Position numbers and translations under genes: made by a program
The notes under the pieces: generated by a model
What the model was told of the DNA's origin: nothing
The model's database searches: none
What the model saw: the letters and a program-made list of their open reading frames with translations, nothing else
Shown here: piece after piece, positions 1-10,674 of the stretch
Layout: each line of letters opens with the position of its first letter
How positions within the stretch are numbered: position 1 is the stretch's first letter
Origin: Auanema rhodensis
Taxonomy: Eukaryota; Nematoda; Chromadorea; Rhabditida; Rhabditidae
Reading direction: 5' to 3'
Length of the DNA: 64,000 bases
Assembly: GCA_964057225.1 (NCBI GenBank)
Contig: OZ059895.1
Span: 18,567,688-18,631,687 of the forward strand

Positions 1-1030
1 CACGTTCCATTTTTACCTTATAAATATATTTTATTAACTATATACATATAAATAAAAATAATTTCTGAGAAAAATTATAAGTTTAGCTAACTTCAAAGCA
101 TATTTAATAGATCAATGAGATAAAGCTGAAAGTTGAAAATCAGCTAAATGTTTCAAGAGGCAGTGATTTCAATGTAACAGCTGACTTATCCGGACATTCA
201 TTATGTCGTTTTACACTCAATCTGACCTCTTCTACCATCAATTAAGATTTAGAAGATGAAATGAAGTCTTTAATCGGATATATCACTAATTTTTTTGTAT
301 ATATCAGAAGAACAAAAACCAAAAAACAACTAGCAAGTAAGCGTTTTGCAACACTTTTTTTTATACAAACAAAAAGTTTAAAAAACAATTCCAAACAATG
401 AAAAAACAAACAAAATAAGTTAAAAAATCATAGGTGAATACGGCAATGTGACTATCAGTGATTGTTTTCAATCATATCTAATCTAAAAACGTTTATCACT
501 ATATATCAGTCCACTTTCATCAACATACAATCGTTTTCATTTAACATTTCCGTTTTCTTTTTATTTTACAATGTAGTTTACTTAAATCAACGAAGTACAC
601 ACATATTCATTACCTTTCATATAGATTTTTATCCATTTTTAGTTAGTCAATCGATTCGTTTTGTTTGGAAAATGTGGCAACTTTTGTGAAATAAAAGGTT
701 GCGACTGATTTTGCTGATACTGCTGCTTTGGCTGCTGTTGCTATTTCCAATGCTTGGGCAACAATCCGATACAGTTTAATGTCTGATTCAACGTTATGTG
801 TATCCTTTCTCCATTTTTTTTTTTGGAAGTGCATTTTTTTTTCAGAAAAGGGAGGAACTGTTCCATCAGATTTCATGAAACTAACAAAAAAAATTCTGAT
901 CTTTATGACGTTTTTTATTTATAAATCTTGATATATTAAAAGTTTGAAATTTTGAAAATTTTGAAAGAAAGATTAACTTCTAACAAGATTTTTGGGTGGA
1001 TATTACAAGAGGGTAAGAATAACATCGGTA

Positions 1031-1111
1031 CCGAGCAATCAGTCAGGCCGGGGCGAGTGCAATATTCGACTTTGCTGAACATGGCAAACGACCCGACCTG
1101 ATTGAATTCGG
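1031..1111. other. GC-rich imperfect hairpin (possible structured RNA)
   Basis: An arm at 1043-1052 (TCAGGCCGGG) pairs with 1092-1101 (CCCGACCTGA) with one C-A mismatch. Pairing can extend outward through 1035-1042 and 1102-1109 with a G-U pair and a few mismatches. The roughly 39-base loop contains a smaller stem (TTTGC with GCAAA). GC content is well above the flanks. It could be a pre-miRNA-like or H/ACA-like RNA, or simply an inverted repeat. I do not recognise any mature nematode miRNA in it. Confidence 0.35.
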
Positions 1112-1386
1112 AATAATATTATAGAAATCAAATTATAATAAATATATAATCACAAAAGTTGATTAGATTAATGTATATCACACAAATAAATGTAATTTTC
1201 TTTAAAAATACATAACACAGAAAGCGAGGCTAAGCAAAAGAATGAGAGAAGAAGGAAGAAAGAGATGTAAGGTATTGAGAAACTTAATGATAATCAATGA
1301 TTGGATTCTATTAATAAAGATTGAAAGATGAATTGTTTTTAGATGGTTAATAACACGTGATACTATTAGTGACGGTCACGATGTAG

Positions 1387-1440
1387 ATGTGGTGATGGGG
1401 ATGGTGATGGTGATGATGATGGTGACGATGATGGTGATGG
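1387..1440. repeat. GATGGT/GAT trinucleotide-type repeat
   Basis: Imperfect tandem GATGGT, GGTGAT and GAT units read on the plus strand. No open exon uses it. Confidence 0.75.
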
Positions 1441-2920
1441 TATATGTAGAAGAAGATGATGTTGAAATAATCTATAAAGTTATATTGAATATTTCTAACC
1501 TAAACTGCAGCAAAAAATATTGTTGAAGTTGAATTGCCGGAACAAACCGTCTTAGGAGGATAAGGATGGGGGAGTAGAATAGATGGTATGGATAGGAAGC
1601 TAAGCTAGCTTGCATAGAGCTTGCATGCAGCCCTAAGTACTCACAGACTAGGCGGCGACCAGTTTAAGCTCCGCCCTTAAGCTGTCCAATGACAGTCTTA
1701 ATGCTAAAGAAGACGAAGAAGGCGAAGAAAAAAGAAGACGAATACAGAGAAAACGAAAGATAATTTGAAAATGGTAGAGTAGTAGATTTACAAGAAAATA
1801 AATAAATAACATGGATTACAGAGAGATACAGGCAGAAAACTAGATAGATAGATACGTGAAAGGAAAGAGAGTGAAACGGGAAGAGATAGGATGATAGAGG
1901 TAGAAGACGAAATAGTATATCCAAAAAAAAAAGAAGAATTCTTTTTGTTTTTATCTTTTCTTTCTAAAATTGAAAATAATTATCTTCAAATAGGCAATTT
2001 CTACGAGGGAATCATTTCATTTATGTTTATGAAATATTAGAATTAGAGCGTCGTTCAATCAAACAATATTGAGAAATATTTTTATTGTAATCAAAAATTA
2101 AAAACATTTGGTGTTGATTTAACATATATGAAATAGAAATTTGCACATAATTGAATGAAGGATTCCATATATGTTAATAAAACGCATAACAGTAAACATG
2201 AAAAAGAACAAAGATGTACAAGTAAACGATAGAATAGGCCTAGATGGAGGGGAATTTAATGAAAACAGATACATTAACTTCGAGAAGAATGAACAAGGAT
2301 GACAAAGATGGAAAAGAAGAAGAACTATTCTCTAGTACCTGCCTCGTTCGTACATGTATTGTCTTTAGATGTATGTATGTCCTCTATGTATGATGTAAAG
2401 ATGACTATAAGCAAGCAAGTTCATCATCATGTTCTCCTGTTTCTCGGAATGTATTCAAGACATCTATATGTGGATATCAGATTCTTCCATTGTATTATTC
2501 AGATTTATTTATTAGTTTTCCTGTCATCGAAATACAGATACAAAAGAATATTATTTTATTGATTTATCAGCAAATCATTGATAATCATAATTGTTTCGTA
2601 TACATGTTGTATCGTTCATGCTAAAATGGCTGTGAAAAGAATATGTGATGGTGATGCAGGAAGAAAAATAATTGGCCAAATGCCAAAATCATCGTAGATG
2701 GTATCGGCTGTTCATTGCTTGACTAGTTGAAGATCCATACGGGACATGCATACATACATACATGCATTCTGATTCAATCCGGTTCCAATAAGCGATGGAC
2801 AATTGCGATGGTCAGTGTGTTGTAATGTAGCCTTTGAAGGGAAAAATGAGAAAGAAGTTTAGGAAAAGTAAAAAAAAGCTGTACAATACCTCATTCACAC
2901 TCTTCAAACTACTACTAATA

Positions 2921-2940
2921 CTCTCTCGTTCTCTCGTCTC

Positions 2941-2980
<40 letters not shown>

Positions 2981-3027
2981 ATCTCGCTTTTTCTCCCACT
3001 TCTCTCTTCTCCCCTCCTCTCTCTCGT
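2921..3027. repeat. (TC)n microsatellite and pyrimidine tract
   Basis: There is a pure TC run at about 2942-2972 inside a longer C/T-rich stretch. Open frames across it on both strands are low-complexity (LSLSLS or RERERE) and are not genes. Confidence 0.9.
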
Positions 3028-4164
3028 ACCATACCTTCACCCCCAGTTTTCTTGAACCCCCCTTAAAAATTTCTTGTTTTATTTCCTCCCTTTTCACCTA
3101 TTACTCAGACTCTCTATTTTTCTCAATTGCGCCCTCTCGTACTACTTCCTTAATTCATCTCGTCTCTCCGTCGTTAGTCTTTTTCTATTTCTCAATTAAA
3201 TATCTTCAATTTTCACTCTTTTTATGATATTCTTGTCGCATCTCTTTGTCTGAAGATCGCATTTAATTTCTATTCCCTCTTACTTTCTCACATTACCTTC
3301 TAACATGTAAATTTTAATATAAAAAAAACATTTTCAGCCATATTAGTACATGGAAGAAGGCGTTATGCTAATTTCATATTCACACTCATGAATTTCACGT
3401 GAACGTGTTTTTTTGAATTATTGCGTTCACATGCTCATTTCAAGTGTTGCAGTTGGATAGAACGGTTGAACGCACTTCTTCATCTCTAACCATCTACTCA
3501 ACGATGTGCAGACGTACCTCACGCCCCCACAACTACATGTTTTCAATATTATATTTTTAATTGAATTATAAACATATATTGATTATATATATAGATATTT
3601 CTGATCAAAAAAAAAGAACAAGGATCATGTTTATATAAAGGTTGACTGAGGATAATAGATGAAAAGAAATTTTCAACAAGTGAACATTCAACAATTAAAT
3701 GCATAGGTCAGATGGTTATTGAGGTGCAAGCAAATTGGTGGGAGATACGGATTCGAAGCATTTCTTCTAATCAAAAACTTGTAAAAAATGAAAATAAAGA
3801 GAATACATAAATCGAAAATACTATAAAGCGAAAATTTGAAGAATATAAAGACTTACCTAGTTAATAAAATATATAAAATTGATTAATCAATGATATATTA
3901 TGACGATGTGTTAGTACTACATGTGGATAAAGCCATAATTACATTTATTCATTAACAATCTTGTGTTATAATCTGTTCATTATATAATATATATTATACA
4001 ATTAATAAGAATCAGCAAGTAATAGTCTATCTGTCTCAATTTCAACAATTGCCTCTCGTTTTCGAGATTCTAGTTTTCATTCAGTTTCTAAAAGGTCCAC
4101 CCAATCCACATCTTATCGTACAGCTCTGATCTCACTCGTGTCTTCATTCTCATTTTGTCTCATA

Positions 4165-4171
4165 TTTTCAG
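4165..4171 (+). promoter_or_regulatory. Probable spliced-leader trans-splice acceptor
   Basis: TTTTCAG preceded by a pyrimidine-rich stretch, with the ATG beginning at 4173 and no coding exon upstream. This arrangement is typical of SL1 acceptors in nematodes. The splice event itself is inferred. Confidence 0.5.
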
Positions 4172-4172
4172 C

Positions 4173-6830
4173 ATGCATCACAATATTGTTTCCAGAAAGG
4201 AACATCTTGTTAAAGTTTCAACCCACATAAAGCCAAATGTACTTTTTTCTTTTTCTTTTTTTTTTAAATTGATATAGAACTCACTTAGGTCTTCTATTAA
4301 TTATTTCTTTGTTTTCATCTGTTACTGCTTAGTTACTCTTATTAGCTTTGAGTTATATGGTTGTGGTTGTAGACAGTTCAGCTTGGATTTTTAAAATTAA
4401 ATCTGTGAATTTCTATCTTCAGGTTATGGAGCCAACAAGAAAATTTACCAAATTTGGAACACATCGTGGTCGCTACATCTATAGTTTCTTCGTATTATCA
4501 GCTGTTTTTATGAATATATGGATAAATTATCTTACTGTATTATGAATTTATGATAAAATACAAAAAATATTTTTATATATTTAGGCAAAAGAAGAATTTC
4601 CTCATTGGATACGTATGCGTAATGTTGTTGAAAATGTTAAGAAATATTCAAAAATTGTGAGTTTATCCTTTGAAACAATCGTCAAATATATTCAAAAACT
4701 ATCTCAAATATAGCAAATTTAACGTAAAAATATTTTATATTCTTATTCTATTATTTATTCGTACTACATGACTTCAGTTGCCCTTGAATCCTGGAGATAA
4801 TTTGCCTCCGGCATTTGAGCGATTTCTTGATGTTCTGCGAAATTTTCAAAAAGCTCCATATATAGTATTTGTAAGTTGTTCTTAGTTCATGATTATGATG
4901 CTCTTATTATGAAGCTTACATCTATAGTTTGACAAATCCAATCTCGATGTTACATTGAATTTCGTCTGCAATTTACAGTATTTCGATGGGGCACGCGAGA
5001 GGTTAGTTAACTTGTTTACGAACTTAGACAAAACCGCCTCGCAGTCAACTAACATTCTCTGAAATATTGCTATGTAATAGCTTACTTTCTCGACTAAATC
5101 GTATTTGTAGATTAGCAGCTGTTGCATTTGATCCTATAGCCGAAAAAGCTTTAAACGAAGCACATCCTGATCTGACTACTGTAACGCTGGACTTTACGTA
5201 TGTCCTCGTAAGTTTTTATTCTTTCAATGTGAAATTTATTTAAATTCATATATATGTTTCAGTCACTGATGCCATCTGATCTGGAGAATAGGAATTATCT
5301 CATTTATCAGCTAATACTTTTACTTAGATCTCGAATTTCCTCCTCCATTGCAAGAAACGGAATTGATTTTTGGGGCGTGCAACAAGTAGTGCTCATGAAT
5401 TATTTGAATTTGAATTATTCTTTTTGAATGACTTCAGAGGTTATTTTTCAATTATTTCAGGACAGCCTATGGCTTAATAATGTAGCAAAACTGAAACTAG
5501 AGGATATGTACTCCAATTCGTTAATGGTATTTGATGTTGTGGGTAATGATCAGGTAGCAAGATTGGCATACAGCTTTATAACTTATTGGGCATTTTCTTC
5601 CAAAAACAGATTCCAATCTATGAAAGGATGAAAGGCTGGATATGCGGTTCAACGTATTTCGCTCGAGGAACTGAAATGACAGCAGATTTCTTCGATAAAG
5701 TATATATAGCAACATTCATCGTCATTTCACTCTTCTATACTTTGTAATGTTTAGGTTGCTTTATACATGACAAACAGATTGTCTCCCGATTCAGCTATCA
5801 TGACTTATCTTTGTGGCAGAAAAAACTATAAATGTGCCAAAATGCCAAGGAGGTAATAGATTGAGATTAGCTTTGTTTTGAACAATTCTCAACATGCTGC
5901 GTTTAGAATTGCATCAAGCTCCGACTACTTCCTAGGCGACCGAAATTATTTGCCAGCAATGATACAGGTAGATTAATCAATAACTTTATTTACGCCTACT
6001 TTAAAAAAAGAAAGAAATAAAAAGTAATAATTCATGAAGAAAGGAGAGAACATGGCAAGCATTCTGGAACGCAGCAGCGTATTAAAGCTACTCAGATTTC
6101 TAATTTTGTCTCTGATCTCATTCACCCATACATATTAATCTATTTCCGTTTGGCGAATTTTCCTTTGTAATTTAAATGACAAAAAAATAAGAAAAAAATG
6201 TTTTTTTTTTGGGGCAAGCGATCTGAATGCACGTTAACGCTCAACCAATTTTTCAGATTGATCACAGGAGTAAACTTTCTAAAATGGAGTTGTTCCGAGT
6301 CAACAAATTCGATTTTCTTACGAAAGATGGATCGTGCAATTATACAGCAGTTCAAAATTTACGGTATGTCTTTCAAAAAATGTTTTTTGGTCTAAAATGT
6401 AATAGAATGATAGTTATAATTGAAATGAAAAATAATTAGGGTTAATGATACCAAATGTTGTGAAAGGAGAAGAAGAGTGCACAACTTTTCTTTTCTAATT
6501 TAAGGAATTAAAATAATTCATAAAGATGATGCTAGTATACAGAACTTATTGATTATTCATAAAACAAAAATTCCTTTATGAAAGTGATTTATGTAATCTG
6601 AGTATATGAAAAATTATATGAAATATGAGAATAAAAGGGAAATCTTATAACGATGAAAACCATATTTCAGACACACAGTACCACTAGCACTGCCGGAAGT
6701 ACAGAAGCAGAGCATGTTCACGGATTCAAGCAATATGTTCGAAGATATCTTCTATTTCTTTAAGGAACATTTTGGACTAGATCCATTCAATAATCGACGA
6801 TTTCTACATGTACATGATAGTCTTGTTTAG
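4173..6830 (+). CDS. Unrecognised 383-aa nematode protein, 13 exons
   Basis: Exons: 4173-4238, 4423-4491, 4585-4656, 4778-4870, 4979-5001, 5111-5207, 5263-5385, 5461-5553, 5610-5699, 5755-5852, 5907-5967, 6257-6363, 6671-6830 (TAG). All introns are GT-AG with T-rich TTTCAG-like acceptors, and the chain sums to 1152 nt (383 aa). The start ATG lies one base after a TTTTCAG acceptor at 4165-4171, as expected for spliced-leader addition. The product is soluble-looking, without signal peptide or membrane segment. It begins MHHNIVSRKEHLV, has a basic N-terminal region, a Leu-rich middle (LIYQLILLLRSRISSS) and an acidic/aromatic C-terminal half ending FLHVHDSLV. I cannot assign a family. It is convergent with dcp-66. 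The exon chain is well supported; function is unknown. Confidence 0.8.
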
Positions 6831-7730
6831 AATTACTAATATCTCATTATAAAACTACGGGTCAATTACAAAGAATGTATGTATGTATGTGTCTACAGAT
6901 AGTTTATCAAATGAAAACGCTTGGTCTACAATTGTAATATTTGAAATGTACACATAGGGTATACTGAACAATACAATCACAAATGAACAAAGGGATCAAG
7001 AGATTGATAATATAAATATACACATGATTCTGCCCAGAAGCTAATGTCCATAAGAGGACTACTGGTAAGACAAGACCGTATCTAAGCTATGAAAACAGGA
7101 AAAAAACGAAACTTTAGCAACATAAGTAACCATCCAGTAGGACGAGAGAAGGTGTTGGTGGAAATGATAAAAATGAATGTAAAAAGACACAATATCAAAC
7201 AAAGAATTCTAGCACAGGATAATCAAAATTCATAATATAAAAACACGATTTAACAAACAATAATAAAGGAAATCGGTGTTGTTAATGAGTGAAGAGAATG
7301 CAACTATGGCGAGTAATGTGTGGAGAGTAGAAGAATGAGAATGAATATAAAGCACTAACAGCGCTTCCCAGAAGATCCAGTTAGAAATAGACCAGTGAGA
7401 AAGAACAGCGTGATGATTTTGGTACGCTTGACACGATAATCAAGTGAAACACAATGGAAAACGACGACAGAGTAAGTATTCTGAATGAGAACATCGTGCA
7501 TTCTGTCCCTATAGTTCCATTGCCATACACGTATTAGGAAAACAGTCGATAGTATAAAAGCAAACAACCGACTAGAGCATTTTTTGAAAACTGATCAACG
7601 GTCGGCTGCTGGCCCAACAGAACAGTTATTGGGGACACCGGCACCTTGGAGAAGACTTTTATTGCGATCAGGATAAGAGTAATCGTGCTGAACTAACACC
7701 AAACTTTGAAGTCTAGGTGAGAGGATAACA
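6831..7730. other. Intergenic region between convergent genes
   Basis: It presumably holds the 3' UTRs of the 383-aa gene (+) and dcp-66 (-). A 70-codon minus-strand open frame near 7355-7567 has no recognisable domain and no matching splice partners. A short TATG/TGTA repeat lies near 6873-6892. Confidence 0.55.
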
Positions 7731-8030
7731 TTATTTTTTCCCGTTCTTTTTGTATGCTTCTTGGAAACGCTCTTGGAATTGTCTCATCATTTGAGGATTA
7801 AATATAGCAGCGGGATTCAGAGAGTTCGCTGTAAACAATTATTATAATTGGAACATTTTCATTGAAAACTAACCGAAATTTGGCATACCACCTCCTCCAC
7901 CCTGGGCTTGTGCGCTCATAGCTGCTCCAAGAAGCATAGCGGCTACATTAGGTTGCGTTTGTGCCTGAAAAAAAAGGACCTTAGAGAACTACGACAATGT
8001 TTCCATACTGGTTGATTTGCTCGCGAGTGC

Positions 8031-8062
<32 letters not shown>

Positions 8063-10674
8063 CTGATGCTGCTGCTGTTGCTGAGCTATCAGCATCTGAA
8101 AAACAGGCCCATACATCTGCAAATTAATTTAAAAATTCAGAGAATTAGATAAAAATCAATAATTACCAGCATGCTAGCCATAGCATTGTTCAAACTTGCC
8201 GAGTTGGGCGTTCCAACTCCATTCATCATATTAGCCATCATTGGATTTCGCATCAGCATTGCCATTTGCATTTGCGTCTGAAAATGAAAACAAATGAAAT
8301 ATTATGATTGAAAGTTCAAAGCTCACCAGATTATTAAATGTAGGAGTATTATTTTTATTCTTAGATGACTGCTGTGAAGCTGATGAACTAGGTGTAGATG
8401 GGGTACGGGCATTGGACGAGGTTGAGGCAGAAGGAGTAGATGGTTTTGGAGCAGATGGGGTGCTATTTGTACCATTCTGCTTAACAGATATGGATGGAGT
8501 AGATGGAGGGCCTAAATAAGAAGATAAATTGTAATATGAAACTATGAGAGAAACCTTGAGCTTGAGCAGCTGCGGCAGCCATAACAGCGTCCAATTTTCC
8601 TTCGGCAATTTGCTTTTCGAATTCTTTCTCTTGGATTTGAACTTTATGGAAGGCTTTACGGAGGTATGAGGTGTGGTCTTTTTGTATTTTCTTCTTCTGA
8701 GTAGAATGAACACATCGTTCACAATATAAATGCAAATCGTCAGGAGATCCTGGAAAACGATAAATAAATAAATAAATAACAAGTTAGCTAGTTTACCCAT
8801 TGCTTTCCATGAAGGTGAGAAATCGGTATGACACTCTTCACATTCATAAGGCTCTTCATTTACATTTCTTAAAATATAAAAAAAATAATGAAATGTATCA
8901 ACAAAGACTTACGCTGTTGCCATTTTATCCTTGAGTAATCTTTGAACAATTAAGTCTAAGGCAACTAGGTGACAAAAATCTGGTTGATTTGGATTAGGAA
9001 CAAAGTTAAATTCCACCGGATGAGCTTTAGGAGTATTCAAATTCTAAACAAACATAACTGTTAAAGAATCACTAAGTCATAGATAAGAACCTGAGTAAGC
9101 TGCTTATCAGCCTGCAATCTGAACGCCTGTCGTGCATTTGCTGCCCTTTGTTGTGGAGTCAGAGCAGCAAAGTTTTTAGCCTAAAAGTCATTGAGGTTTC
9201 ATTTGCTTACATAGCATTTAAAACATACCGCATTAAGCTGAGCACTCTGCTGTTGTTCTTTAAGAAGAGCCTCTTTAGCTTGTTGTTCCTTGAGCTGTTG
9301 TTCTTTCAGTTGTTGCTGTTGTTGCTGTTGTTGTTGGGTGACAAGCGCCGCAACGAATGTTTGGAGTTGCTGGAGTTAAGTTTTGAACATTTGAAGATTT
9401 TTTTACTGATTATACCTGTGGGTTTTTGCCATTCTTTGCCATTTGTAATAGCTGTTGCAGCATTTGTGGATTAGTGGAAGAAAGTTTGATCAACTCAGCC
9501 TGTTGCTGGGCCGTTAAACCTCCAGGAGTATTTGATCTTTGAGGGGTATTAGCTGGAAATTGAAAAATTAGTTTCATACAATGTATTAATTTATACTTCG
9601 TTGAGCTGGAGCTCCATTCTTTGGTAGGGCCATAGCAGGCTTGTAAGCGCCACCTGGATTGTTCAAAGCAATGTTAGGTGTCAACTTCTTGGCTTCCGTC
9701 GCCTAAAAAATACAAAATTGATCTGAAGAATAAAGCTAGACAAACCTTTTGTTGAGCAATAATTTGACTCGAATTAATCTTTTTCATGAGCATTAATCGT
9801 GCTTCTTCAAGCCTAAAAACAAAAAAATACATGAGACTCAACATGAGATAGTGAAATTCGAGACAAACCTTAATTCTGCTTCACATCTTTTGACCATATT
9901 ATTGCGTTCTAGTGTTTGTTCATCAGTAAGTTCTTTACCACATAACTGAAATACTATTGTTAATGCAAATTGCGAAAGAACTATAAACCTTTTCATAGCC
10001 TGCTTTTAAAGCTGCAATTTCACCTGAGTGCAGAGACGATATCTCACTTTCCTCTGAAACTTCGCAAACATCGCCAGAATTTTCTTCCTAAAAAACAACA
10101 AAAAATCATATACTTTTTGGTGCATAAAATAGCAACCACCTTGATATAGAATGTATGGGAATATTGATCCATATTTGATCCTGATATCAATTTGCGTTTC
10201 TTGGAAGCGCTCGCACCATCTTCTTCATCTTCTGCGTTATCGGACATACCATTTTCCTAAAATAATAAATTTCAGTCAAATATTTTTAGAAGTTAGAAAT
10301 CTTACCGATCCAGCCGTTTCTGTAGCAGGCAAAACTCCATCGTATTTTATCTTCTCTTGAGCTTTTAGAGCTGAAGCCCTGGTGCTTCTCCTTCGAGCAG
10401 AAGTAGGGGATAGTTGACCAGACAATAAATCACCATCAGGAGAAGCTTTCGATGGGGAATCAGCGTTTGACTTTGAGAAGTTTTCATTAGAACCCGAGAA
10501 CTCGGAGTTCTCTTCCGTCATATGAGTGTCCATAGGCTCAATAGTTAATTCATCAGTGTCTCCGCATCCGTTGGACATTGGACCGGTCTGTAAATGAAAT
10601 ACAACTCAGAACCAGAAAAAAAGAAAGAACGGGTATACCTGATGAGGCTCAGTCACAGCTTGTGACATAGTCAT
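7731..10674 (-). CDS. dcp-66: p66/GATAD2 NuRD-complex subunit (DCP-66-like)
   Basis: Eighteen exons run right to left: 10639-10674, 10306-10587, 10140-10256, 9989-10087, 9869-9945, 9746-9812, 9597-9702, 9416-9552, 9229-9369, 9091-9180, 8913-9043, 8797-8867, 8555-8749, 8327-8511, 8167-8277, 8009-8116, 7874-7964, 7731-7828; 713 aa. Two hallmarks identify it. The CR1 coiled coil (about residues 195-225, RCEAELRLEEARLMLMKKIN) binds MBD2/3 in vertebrate p66. The atypical GATA zinc finger (about 437-463) has CEEC, a 20-residue spacer and CERC. The N-terminus is acidic/Ser-rich (RRRSTRASALKAQEKI), followed by two poly-Gln tracts and a Ser/Thr/Pro linker. It is a nuclear co-repressor bridging MBD and CHD4 modules of NuRD. 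Exon 16 has an alternative in-frame acceptor 21 nt downstream. Confidence 0.95.
8033..8089 (-). repeat. CAG/CAA repeat encoding poly-Gln in dcp-66
   Basis: The minus-strand run of CAG/CAA codons in exon 16 encodes about 17 glutamines interrupted by one His. A second, shorter Gln tract is in exon 9 (about 9290-9340). The mix of CAG and CAA codons suggests selection for the peptide rather than pure slippage. Confidence 0.85.

Larger units (their letters stand above)
1..4172. other. Intergenic region with simple repeats
   Basis: No convincing exon was found on either strand. It holds an imperfect GC-rich hairpin (about 1031-1111), a GATGGT-type repeat (about 1387-1440), a GC-box-like stretch with a CCAAT sequence (about 1660-1695), a long pyrimidine tract (about 2921-3150) and one ACGTGAAC motif (3397-3404). 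Short open frames here are AT-rich or built from the CT tract and carry no recognisable domain. Confidence 0.6.

Noticed and set aside
2834-3097. Open frames across the CT tract on both strands
   Set aside because: They consist of LSLSLS or RERERE encoded by the microsatellite, with no domain or splice context.
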